The notes beneath the pieces were generated by a model. It saw nothing but the letters and a program-made list of their open reading frames with translations, was not told the DNA's origin and did not search any database. This document shows positions 1 to 6,909 of a stretch of DNA of 64,000 nt, piece after piece (positions within the stretch are counted from its first letter, which is position 1; each line of letters starts with the position of its first letter). The translations under genes were made by a program, and so were the position numbers. The DNA comes from Chloroflexota bacterium. Its GTDB lineage: Bacteria > Chloroflexota > UBA11872. The stretch covers positions 1-64,000 of the forward strand of contig JAJDVX010000004.1 in NCBI GenBank assembly GCA_022825895.1, given 5' to 3'.

Positions 1-258
1 GGCACCTGTTCGGGCTCTGCGCCAGCGTCTGGGCCGGGACGACCCTGCTCACTTACGGTCTCCAACGACCAAGGAGTGATCGGTCTGTCCCGGCCCTTGC
101 TGTGACCTTGGCCAATCCAAGGTTCGAGAGAACGTACAAGAGGTGAGGGAGGAAGGTTGGGATTCCCCATTCGGCAGGCTCAGGGCAGGATCTCAAGGGA
201 CCTCGGAAGGAGAAGAGGAAGTCGAGATCCCTCGGGGGACCTCGGGATGACAGAGGGT

Positions 259-306
259 GGTTCGACACGGGTCTCCGAAAGACTCCGACCCGGCTCACCA
301 CGAACG
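259..306. repeat. 48-bp dispersed repeat D, copy 1
   Basis: This begins GGTTCGACACG and ends CACCACGAACG. A second 48-bp copy with the same ends and a diverged middle lies at 505-552. The ends are partly complementary (GTTCG and CGAAC), so each copy can fold back on itself. The two copies lie about 250 bp apart upstream of the first sulfatase. Confidence 0.55.
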
Positions 307-504
307 GGTAAGGGGTGGGACTTGCCCGGAAGAGGCCGGTTGGAGACGCGGCCGCTGCGCAAGATGAGGTATCGAGCGCCTGGCGTGGTGGGGGATAGGT
401 GTGGCCTGGGTGCGCTGGGCGTAGTTGGTTGCTGCTGGGTCCCGGCCGGGGACGCCGGGATCGTGGAGGGGAGTCGCTCGGCGGGTTGGGTGCTGGGGCT
501 TTGT

Positions 505-552
505 GGTTCGACACGAACCTCCGATGGACTCCGGCTCGGTTCACCACGAACG
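505..552. repeat. 48-bp dispersed repeat D, copy 2
   Basis: Second copy of the element at 259-306, with the same length and ends and several substitutions between them. It lies just upstream of palindromic repeat C (573-606). Confidence 0.55.
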
Positions 553-572
553 TGTAGGGACAGTGGGTGCGC

Positions 573-606
573 GGAAGACGGGCGGGTCACAGACCCGCCC
601 CTACGA
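573..606. repeat. palindromic repeat C, copy 1
   Basis: Perfect 9-bp arms GGGCGGGTC (580-588) and GACCCGCCC (592-600) surround a 3-nt loop ACA, with GGAAGAC before and CTACGA after. Copies lie at 2286-2319 and 4214-4250. The arms are invariant while the loop varies (ACA, GGG, ACA), so the hairpin is what is conserved. It may be a REP/MITE-like element or an intergenic terminator. Confidence 0.7.
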
Positions 607-681
607 AAGAGGGACCGGATGGGGGTATAGGGTTTGTGGTGGGGGGATTGGTGAGGGTTGGATGGGGAAGGAGTAGGGGTG

Positions 682-2019
682 ATGGGTGAGGGGCGGCCGA
701 ATGTTTTGCTGGTGGTGACGGATCAGCAGCGGGGGGATGCGCTGGGGTTGGATGGGCATGCGGTGCTGGAGACGCCGGCGATGGATTGGATTGGGGCTTC
801 GGGGACGCATTTCCGGCGGGGGTACACGGAGTATCCGTCGTGCGCTCCGGCGCGCCGGGTGCTGATGTCGGGGCGGGCGCCATCGGCGAACGAGATGGTG
901 GGGAGGACCGCGCATTCGGAATGGGATCCGCCGGCGACGGTGGCGGGCGAGTTGCGCGACGCGGGCTATGAAACACACATGAGCGGCAAGCTGGACCTGC
1001 AACCGACGCGGCGGCGCTTTGGGTTTGAGGCGATGGACGTGGCGAACAGCTCGCGCACCCTGGACAACGATTACCTGACGTGGCTGCGGGGCGAGGCGCC
1101 GCCGCACCGCTGGGCGATGGCCCATGGGGCGCCCTCGAACGGATGGATCGGACGTCCGACGCATTTGCCGGAGGAGAAGACGCAGACGTTCTGGACGGTG
1201 TCGCGAGCAATCGACTTCCTTGAGAGGCGCGATCCGACGGCGCCGTTCTTCCTGAATGTCTCCTTCATGGATCCGCATCCGCCGTTTACGCCGCCGGCGT
1301 TCTTTTTCGACAGGTACGAGCGGATGGATCTCCCGGAACCGGTGGTTGGGGACTGGGTGCCGGAGTTCCCGGGGCCGCGGCGCGGGATGGATCCGGAGCT
1401 TTCCGAGCACACGGAGCGATGGAGCCGTCGACTGCACCTGGACCCGGCGCCGATGCACCACTGCCGGGCGGGCTATTACGGGCTGGTGAATCACGTGGAC
1501 ATGCAGCTGAACCGGTTGTTCCAGTACATGCGGGATAAGGGCCTGCTGTATGACACGTTCATCATGTTTGTGTCGGATCACGGGGAGATGCTGGGCGATC
1601 ACCATTTGTTCGCCAAGACGTGGCCGTACGAGGCCTCGGTGCGGGTTCCGTTCCTGGCGCGGGCGCCGCGGTCGATGGGATTCCCCAGCCAGGTGGAGGT
1701 GGCGGCGCCAGTGGGGCTGCAGGACGTGATGCCGACGCTGCTGGATGCGGCGGGCTGTGAGATTCCGGAGTCGGCGACGGGTCGGAGCGTGCTGCCGTGG
1801 ATGCGCGGGGAAACGCCGGCGTGGCGCGACGTGCTGCACGGGGAGCACGCGGGGCAGTACCGGGAGGCGGACGGGAACCACTGGATTGTGAACGAGCGGC
1901 ATAAGTACATCTGGTTCAGCCAGACGGGCGAGGAGCATTTGTTTGACGTGGTGGAGGATCCGAATGAGGAGCGGGATCTGGCACCGAACACCGATCTTGG
2001 GCCTGGCGGGGGCGGTTAG
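682..2019 (+). CDS. sulfatase, C-terminally frameshifted, probably inactive
   Basis: Alkaline-phosphatase-superfamily sulfatase, expected to hydrolyse a sulfate ester on a glycan. The Cys of CAPAR (C54) is the residue matured to formylglycine in this family. A metal-site VTDQQ lies near residue 14, and SDHGEMLGDHH lies in the C-terminal half. ATG 682 is chosen over 658 because GGAG lies about 9 nt upstream and the protein then matches its paralog at 4326. Two lesions appear against that paralog. The GKLHL segment reads GKLDL, replacing an active-site-type His by Asp at residue 105. One base is also missing near 2000-2003, so the frame stops at 2019 and the last ~45 residues are displaced. No signal peptide is visible. 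Most likely a decaying duplicate. Confidence 0.85.
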   Translation: MGEGRPNVLLVVTDQQRGDALGLDGHAVLETPAMDWIGASGTHFRRGYTEYPSCAPARRVLMSGRAPSANEMVGRTAHSEWDPPATVAGELRDAGYETHMSGKLDLQPTRRRFGFEAMDVANSSRTLDNDYLTWLRGEAPPHRWAMAHGAPSNGWIGRPTHLPEEKTQTFWTVSRAIDFLERRDPTAPFFLNVSFMDPHPPFTPPAFFFDRYERMDLPEPVVGDWVPEFPGPRRGMDPELSEHTERWSRRLHLDPAPMHHCRAGYYGLVNHVDMQLNRLFQYMRDKGLLYDTFIMFVSDHGEMLGDHHLFAKTWPYEASVRVPFLARAPRSMGFPSQVEVAAPVGLQDVMPTLLDAAGCEIPESATGRSVLPWMRGETPAWRDVLHGEHAGQYREADGNHWIVNERHKYIWFSQTGEEHLFDVVEDPNEERDLAPNTDLGPGGGG

Positions 2020-2138
2020 CGGAGGAGTTGGCGGATCGGCCGGAGGGGTTTAGCGAGGGCGGCGCGCTGGTTGTTGGGCGGCCGCATGGGATGTTTGTTC
2101 CGGGCGGAAAGGGAGAGGGGAGAGGGAAGAGGAGTTAG
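2004..2138 (+). pseudogene. displaced C-terminal tail of the 682-2019 sulfatase
   Basis: In the frame shifted by one base from the upstream sulfatase, these codons encode the tail seen at the end of the paralog at 4326-5759: the segments RLAEEL, RPEGFSEGG and GRPHGMFVPG are shared. A TAG closes the frame at 2136-2138. Restoring one base near 2000-2003 would rejoin it to the main frame. Confidence 0.75.
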
Positions 2139-2353
2139 AGGGGAGGAAGACTGGGTCCCCCTTCGACAGGCTCAGGGCAGGCTCTTCGACAGGCTCAGGG
2201 CAGGCTCTCTGGAGACGGCGGGATGACGGGGTTGGGAAGGAGTGAGCTGAGAGCAGTGAGAATTGAGAGGCGGAGAGGAGACTAGGAAGACGGGCGGGTC
2301 GGGGACCCGCCCCTACGACAGACGGGATCAGGGCGGGATTCTGACTTGACGTG
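2139..2353. other. repeat-bearing gap between convergent sulfatases
   Basis: Two consecutive copies of CTTCGACAGGCTCAGGGCAG lie near 2160-2205, followed by palindromic repeat C copy 2 at 2286-2319. No gene is visible. The gap lies between two convergent genes, so the palindrome could end transcription from both sides. Confidence 0.55.
2286..2319. repeat. palindromic repeat C, copy 2
   Basis: Arms GGGCGGGTC (2292-2300) and GACCCGCCC (2304-2312) with loop GGG, flanked by GAAGAC and CTACGA as in the other two copies. Confidence 0.7.
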
Positions 2354-3838
2354 CTAGGTGGATACGGTTTCGTTGGCGAAGACCTCGGTTAGGGGGTCGT
2401 CGGTTTCGCGGAGCCAGTGGAGGATGCGGTGGGCGAGGTGGCGTTTGGTGGCCTGGTGGTCGGGGTGGTTGATGAGGTTGGTTAGTTCGTGGGGGTCGGT
2501 GGCGAGGTGGTAGAGCTCGGAGCGGTCGTTGAGGTAGAGGTTGAGTTTCCAGGTGTGGGTGCGGATGGATTTGATGGCCATGAGGCCGCGCTCGGCTTCG
2601 GAGCCCTGGCCGTAGAACTCGGCGAAGATGGCGTCGCGGGGCCCGGTCTGGCCCTGGGTGAGCACGGCGGATTGGTCGAGGCCGGCGCCGGGATCGACGG
2701 GGACGCCGGTGAGGGCGCCGAGGGTTGCCGCGAAGTCGACGGTGGAGAAGAGGTCGTGGTGGGTGCGGCCGCCCTGGATGTGGCCGGGCCAGTGGGCGAT
2801 GAAGGGGATGGCGTAGACGTCTTCGTACATGTAGGGGCCCTTGTGGGCCATGTGGTGGGAGCCCATCATTTCGCCGTGGTCGGAGAGGAAGATGACGAGG
2901 GTGTCGTCGGTGAGGCCGCGCTCGTCGAGGCCTTGCAATAGGCGGCCGACTTCGGTGTCGATGTGGGCGTTGAGGCCGTGGTAGTGGGCGATGTACTGGC
3001 GCCACTGGTGGTCGGTCATGTAGGAGGTCCAGCGGACGCTGGCGGAGTCGCGCTGGAGGGCGGGCTTGTCCGAGAGATCGTCGACCCAGGAGGGGACGAA
3101 TTGGATGTCGTCGGGCGAGACGAGGTCGGCGAACTCGGGGGGCGGGAGGACGGGGGGATGGGGGTCTTTGATGGAGCAGCAGAAGAGCCAGGGGCGGGTG
3201 TCGGCGCTGTCGAGGAACTCCAGGGTCTGACTGACGGCCCAGGCGGTGCGGGTTTGTTGGGTGGGGATCTGGGTGGCCATGGAGGGCTGACCACGATCGG
3301 TGCGGGCGGCGCGGGCCATGTTGGCGCGCTGATGCTCGTCGTGAAATAGCTGGTCCAGGCCGAGCTTTTCCAGGTACTGGACGTAGTAGTCGCGGCCGTC
3401 TTTCCAGTAGCGGTAGGTTCGCCAGAAGTCGGTGAAGCCGTGCTGGGGGGTTTCGTCGTTGCCCATGTGCCAGGGGCCGGTGTAGCCGAGGCGGTAGCCG
3501 GCGGCCTGGAAGGCCTGGCCGAGGGAGGGGACGGATTCGGGCAGGACGGGGCGGTTGGCGAGGGGGCCGACGGGGGTCTGCCAGGTAATCGGGGCATTGT
3601 TCATCATGAGCTGGTGCTGGTGGGGGTAGCGGCCGGTGAACATTGAGGCGCGGGCAGGGGCGCACTGGGGCTTGGGCACGTAGGCGTGGGCGAGCTTGAC
3701 GCCCTGGGTTGCCAGGCGATCGATGTTGGGCGTCTGCGCGAGGGGGTGGCCGTAGGCGCCGACGAAGTCGCGCTGGAGCTGGTCGCAGAGGACGATGAGG
3801 ACGTTGGGTCGGCGTGCGTTGGCCGGTGGGTGGCTCAC
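2354..3838 (-). CDS. sulfatase (formylglycine-dependent)
   Basis: Full-length 494-residue type I sulfatase. Near the N-terminus PNVLIVLCDQL supplies the metal-site Asp. The signature CAPARASMFTGR has its formylglycine Cys at residue 59. DPHPPVLPP and SDHGEMMGSHH follow in the usual order. No signal peptide is seen, so a cytoplasmic place is likely unless export is non-classical. The segment that normally reads G-K-W-H reads TGPWHMGN here, so the usual Lys is replaced by Pro. This may mark a subfamily with altered substrate handling. The gene lies inverted between the two near-identical sulfatases at 682 and 4326 and is clearly a different sequence subgroup. Likely substrates are sulfated sugars, but none can be named from sequence. 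Confidence 0.9.
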   Translation of the reverse strand: MSHPPANARRPNVLIVLCDQLQRDFVGAYGHPLAQTPNIDRLATQGVKLAHAYVPKPQCAPARASMFTGRYPHQHQLMMNNAPITWQTPVGPLANRPVLPESVPSLGQAFQAAGYRLGYTGPWHMGNDETPQHGFTDFWRTYRYWKDGRDYYVQYLEKLGLDQLFHDEHQRANMARAARTDRGQPSMATQIPTQQTRTAWAVSQTLEFLDSADTRPWLFCCSIKDPHPPVLPPPEFADLVSPDDIQFVPSWVDDLSDKPALQRDSASVRWTSYMTDHQWRQYIAHYHGLNAHIDTEVGRLLQGLDERGLTDDTLVIFLSDHGEMMGSHHMAHKGPYMYEDVYAIPFIAHWPGHIQGGRTHHDLFSTVDFAATLGALTGVPVDPGAGLDQSAVLTQGQTGPRDAIFAEFYGQGSEAERGLMAIKSIRTHTWKLNLYLNDRSELYHLATDPHELTNLINHPDHQATKRHLAHRILHWLRETDDPLTEVFANETVST

Positions 3839-4325
3839 GACATATTTCTCCCTAATGAGACCCTTGCGTAACCCATCGTTGGTTGCGCGAACGACCTCTC
3901 ACCCGAAGGCAAGGAGTGAGCGGAGAGAAGTGAGAAGTGAGATCGGACGGGCCCCTGAGGGTGGAATAGGGGTGGCTGCCCGGAAGACCCCTCATCTTCC
4001 TTCTGGCGCAGGCACCAGAAGTCGCCTCTCCCGTGGGAGAGGGGAAGGAACGGCGCCCGCTTGCAGGGATCGACATTGCACACCCGCTCCCCCCAGGTTA
4101 TGCGAGGGTCTCCCAAGAGTGGGTAGAGATTAGCGGGTGGCGGAGGAAGAGGACGACGGGCGGGATTGAAAGGCGGTCTGTACGAATGATGCGGGGGCGG
4201 CCAGTAGATCACGAGCGGAAGACGGGCGGGTCACAGACCCGCCCCTACGAACGAGGGGCCGGATGGGGGTATAGGGTTTGTGGTGGGGGATTGGCGAGGG
4301 TTTGGATGGGAGAGGAGTAGGAGTG
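3839..4325. other. gap between divergent sulfatases, repeats and duplicated leader
   Basis: Holds a fragment GAGACCCTTGCGTAA near 3856, a CCTCTCCC-GTGGGAGAGG palindrome near 4023-4044, and GGTCTCCCAAGAG near 4106, all pieces of the 5.8-6.9-kb mosaic. Palindromic repeat C copy 3 lies at 4214-4250. From about 4205 the sequence matches the leader upstream of the first sulfatase (from about 560), so the duplication includes the 5' region. Promoters for both flanking genes should lie here, but none is convincing. Confidence 0.55.
4214..4250. repeat. palindromic repeat C, copy 3
   Basis: Arms GGGCGGGTC (4224-4232) and GACCCGCCC (4236-4244), loop ACA. The flanks match copy 1, and the matching sequence continues downstream into the sulfatase gene, so copies 1 and 3 are part of one segmental duplication. 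Confidence 0.7.
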
Positions 4326-5759
4326 ATGGGTGAGGGACGGCCGAATGTCTTGTTGATTGTGACGGATCAGCAGCGGGGGGATGCGCTGGGGTTGGATGGG
4401 CATCCGGTGTTGGAGACGCCGGCGATGGATTGGATCGGGGCTTCGGGCACGCATTTCCGGCGGGGGTACACGGAATGTCCGTCGTGCGTTCCGGCGCGCC
4501 GGGTGCTTATGTCGGGGCAGGCGCCGTCGGCGAACGGGATGGTGGGGATGACCGGGCATCCGGAGTGGGATCCACCAGCGACGCTGGCGGGGGAGTTGCG
4601 TGACGCGGGCTACGAAACGCACCTGAGCGGGAAGCTGCACCTGCAACCGACGCGGCGTCGATTCGGCTTTGACGCGATGGACCTGGCGGAAAGCTCGCGC
4701 GGCCGCGACAACGATTACCTGACGTGGCTGCGGGGCGAGGCTCCGCCGCATCGCTGGGCGATGGCGAATGGGGCGCCCTCGAACGGATGGATCGGGCGTC
4801 CGACGCATCTGCCGGAGGAGAAGACGCTGGCGTTCTGGACGGTGTCGCGGGCGATCGATTTCCTGGAGACGCGCGATCCGACGGCACCGTTTTTCCTGAA
4901 TGTCTCGTTCATGGACCCGCATCCGCCGTTTACGCCGCCGTCGTTCTTCTTCGACCGTTACGACCGTATGGACCTGCCGGGACCGGTGGTTGGCGACTGG
5001 GTTCCGCCGTTTGAGGGGCCGCGGCGCGGGATGGATCCGGAGCTCTCAGAGGACATGGAGCGGTGGAGCCGGCGGCTGCACATTGATCCGGCGCCGATGC
5101 ATCACTGCCGGGCCGGGTACTACGGACTGGTGAATCACGTGGACATGCAGCTGAACCGGCTGTTCCAGTACATGCGCGACCGTGGCTTGCTGTACGACAC
5201 GTTCATCATGTTTGTGTCGGATCACGGGGAGATGCTGGGGGATCACCACCTGTTTGCGAAGACGTGGCCGTATGAGGCCTCGGTGCGCGTTCCGTTCCTG
5301 GCGCGGGCGCCGCAGTCGATGGGGTTGCCGCGGCAGGTTGAGGTGGCGGCGCCGGTGGGGCTGCAGGACGTAATGCCGACGCTGTTGGACGCGGCGGGCT
5401 GTGAGATTCCGGAGTCGGTAACGGGCCGGAGTGTGCTGCCGTGGATGCGCGGGGAGACACCCGAATGGCGGGACGTGCTGCATGGGGAGCACGCGGGGCA
5501 GTACCGGGAGGCGGACGGGAATCACTGGATTGTGAACGAGCGGTACAAGTACATCTGGTTCAGCCAGACGGGCGAGGAGCATTTGTTTGACGTGGTGGAT
5601 GATCCGAACGAGGAGCGGGATTTGGCTTCAGAAGCAAGTCTTGCGCCCTGGCGAATGCGGTTGGCGGAGGAGCTTGCGGAGCGGCCGGAGGGGTTTAGCG
5701 AGGGAGGCGGGCTGGTGGTTGGGCGGCCGCATGGGATGTTTGTGCCGGGGAGGGAGTGA
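4326..5759 (+). CDS. sulfatase (intact paralog)
   Basis: 477-residue sulfatase, the intact partner of the gene at 682. The formylglycine Cys is C54 in CVPAR. GKLHL near residue 103 keeps the Lys and His expected in the active site, and SDHGEMLGDHH supplies C-terminal metal ligands. The C-terminus ends GRPHGMFVPGRE, giving the full-length reference for the frameshifted copy. Start ATG 4326 has GGAG at 4314-4317; the longer frame from 4278 would add 16 residues made of repeated leader sequence. Almost all aligned residues are shared with the copy at 682, so the duplication is recent. No signal peptide. Probably acts on sulfated glycan fragments in the same pathway as the fucosidases and sialidase-like genes downstream. 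Confidence 0.9.
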   Translation: MGEGRPNVLLIVTDQQRGDALGLDGHPVLETPAMDWIGASGTHFRRGYTECPSCVPARRVLMSGQAPSANGMVGMTGHPEWDPPATLAGELRDAGYETHLSGKLHLQPTRRRFGFDAMDLAESSRGRDNDYLTWLRGEAPPHRWAMANGAPSNGWIGRPTHLPEEKTLAFWTVSRAIDFLETRDPTAPFFLNVSFMDPHPPFTPPSFFFDRYDRMDLPGPVVGDWVPPFEGPRRGMDPELSEDMERWSRRLHIDPAPMHHCRAGYYGLVNHVDMQLNRLFQYMRDRGLLYDTFIMFVSDHGEMLGDHHLFAKTWPYEASVRVPFLARAPQSMGLPRQVEVAAPVGLQDVMPTLLDAAGCEIPESVTGRSVLPWMRGETPEWRDVLHGEHAGQYREADGNHWIVNERYKYIWFSQTGEEHLFDVVDDPNEERDLASEASLAPWRMRLAEELAERPEGFSEGGGLVVGRPHGMFVPGRE

Positions 5760-5854
5760 GGAAGAGGAGAGGGGAGTGGGGGGCGGGTGGGCCGCTTCGA
5801 CAAGCTCAGGACAGGTTCAGCCTCTCCCATGAGACCTTTGCGAAACCTTGGCGT

Positions 5855-5908
5855 GGTTGCGCGGAAGACCCTCACCCCAACCCTCTCCCACGGGGAGAGG
5901 GAGAAAGA
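5855..5908 (+). repeat. repeat block A, copy 1
   Basis: Starts GGTTGCGCGGAAGACCCTC and ends with the palindrome CCCTCTCCC-ACG-GGGAGAGGG plus AAAGA. Other copies lie at 6121-6216, 6417-6512 and, inverted, 58231-58284. Confidence 0.7.
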
Positions 5909-5982
5909 ATGGCCGCACCTCGAAGGACGAGGGACTTTTTGCCAAGGTCTCCCAGGAGGGAGAGCTTGGCGTAACCCCGGCA

Positions 5983-6083
5983 TGGTTGCGCGGAAGACCC
6001 CTCACCGATTTCGGCCGAAGACGCCCGAATCCTTCGGCAAGCTCAGGACAGGTTCTGCCTCTCCCCTCGGAGAGGGTGAAGAA
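5983..6083 (+). repeat. repeat block B, copy 1
   Basis: A block A-like start (GGTTGCGCGGAAGACC) runs into CTCACCGATTTCGGCCGAAG, a TCCTTCGGCAAGCTCAGGA segment and a CTCTCCCCTCGGAGAG palindrome. Copies at 6611-6695 and, inverted, 58091-58190. Confidence 0.65.
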
Positions 6084-6120
6084 CCGCGGCCTCCAACGGT
6101 CTTAGTCGCTGGTGCGATGG

Positions 6121-6216
6121 GTGCGCGGAAGACCCTCACCCCAGCCCTCTCCCACGGGGAGAGGGAGGAAGAGGGGCCCCGCTTTCGAGGACGCGGGGCT
6201 GTTTTGCAAAGGTCTC
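6121..6216 (+). repeat. repeat block A, long copy 2
   Basis: About 95 bp that are nearly identical to 6417-6512. It includes the CCCTCTCCC/GGGAGAGGG palindrome, GGCCCCGCTTTCGAGG, a GCGGGGCTGTT segment and a terminal GCAAAGGTCTCC. Confidence 0.7.
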
Positions 6217-6416
6217 CACGGGGAGAGGGAGGAAGAGGGGCCGCAGCTTTGAGGACGCCGGGGGGTTACATGAGCCTCAGGAGAGGAAGAAGGGCGGGCG
6301 ATTCGGCGTGGGTTGCTGGTGACGTTGCGAGGTTGCTGGGGCCGGCAGCCACCCTCACCCCAACCCACTCCCACAAGGGAGAGGGAGGAAGAGGCGGCTC
6401 AGTGTGGGTTCGGCGG

Positions 6417-6512
6417 TTGCGCGGAAGACCCTCACCCCAACCCTCTCCCACGGGGAGAGGGAGGAAGAGGGGCCCCGCTTTCGAGGACGCGGGGCTGTTA
6501 TGCAAAGGTCTC
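6417..6512 (+). repeat. repeat block A, long copy 3
   Basis: Direct repeat of 6121-6216 with only a few base differences, ending in the same GCAAAGGTCTCC. A degenerate partial copy sits just upstream at about 6350-6394. Confidence 0.7.
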
Positions 6513-6610
6513 CTCAAGGGAGAGGGAGAACGAGCGGCTGCAATTTCGAGGAGCAGGGGGGTCGCAAAGGTCTCCACGGGGAGAGGGAGAAAGAGCCGCC
6601 CCAATACAGT

Positions 6611-6695
6611 TGCTCACCGATTTCGGCCGAGGACGGCCGAATCCTTCGGCAGGCTCAGGACAGGTTCTGCCTCTCCCCTTGGAGAGGGGAAGAAC
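6611..6695 (+). repeat. repeat block B, copy 2
   Basis: Starts TGCTCACCGATTTCGGCCGA and continues through the GGCTCAGGACAGGTTC segment to a CTCTCCCCTTGGAGAG palindrome. Matches 5983-6083 and the inverted copy at 58091-58190. Confidence 0.65.
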
Positions 6696-6909
6696 GGCGG
6701 CCGCTCGAGGAGATTGACACGGCACAGCCGCTCCTCGGGTTTTGCAAGGGTCTCAGGAGAGGGAGTACGAGCTGCCACTGCCTGGAAGACGAGGGACCGC
6801 TGTGCCTACGTCTCTGGAGAGGGGAACGAGCGGCGTCACCTCGAAGGGATTGACACCGTGCACCGGTCCATCGGATTACGCAAAGGTCTCTGATTGGGGC
6901 CGGCTTCCA

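Larger units (their letters stand above)
1..572. other. gene-free leader with dispersed repeats
   Basis: No convincing gene is visible. The stretch holds dispersed intergenic repeats. A 48-bp element starting GGTTCGACACG and ending CACCACGAACG occurs at 259-306 and again, diverged, at 505-552. A fragment reading TTCGGCAGGCTCAGGGCAGG lies near 164-190 and recurs near 2160-2210, 6032 and 6642. Open frames here are translations of repeats. The first ~145 bases are open in one frame and could be the tail of an upstream gene, but nothing in them is recognisable. Confidence 0.6.
5760..6909. repeat. 1.1-kb intergenic repeat mosaic
   Basis: No gene is credible here. Open frames on both strands are repeat translations without domains or sensible codon use. 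The region is built from recurring blocks. Block A is GCGCGGAAGACCC then a CCCTCTCCC/GGGAGAGGG palindrome. Block B is CACCGATTTCGGCCGA then a GGCTCAGGACAGGTTC segment. A short motif GCAAAGGTCTC recurs at about 6206, 6502, 6560 and 6885, with diverged GCAAGGGTCTC near 6743. Inverted copies of A and B occur at 57952-58338. No transposase or terminal direct repeats are seen. Confidence 0.75.

Noticed and set aside
3-145. Open frame at the left edge as a partial gene end
   Set aside because: Reads LFGLCASVWAGTTLLTYGL then Arg-rich sequence; nothing recognisable and another frame is also open.
601-1938. Long minus-strand open frame opposite the first sulfatase
   Set aside because: It is a shadow of high GC third-position bias; Arg/Pro/His-rich with no domain, and the plus frame is a clear sulfatase.
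2489-2941. Plus-strand 150-codon frame opposite the inverted sulfatase
   Set aside because: Val/Gly/Glu-rich antisense artefact without motif.
2328-3665. Second minus-strand frame overlapping the inverted sulfatase
   Set aside because: Low-complexity Arg/Pro/His sequence in another frame of the real gene at 2354-3838.
5787-6893. 368-codon open frame through the repeat mosaic
   Set aside because: Encodes repeat translations only, no start context and no homology pattern.
5760-6909. Insertion sequence
   Set aside because: No transposase, no terminal inverted repeats bounding the whole, no target-site duplication seen.
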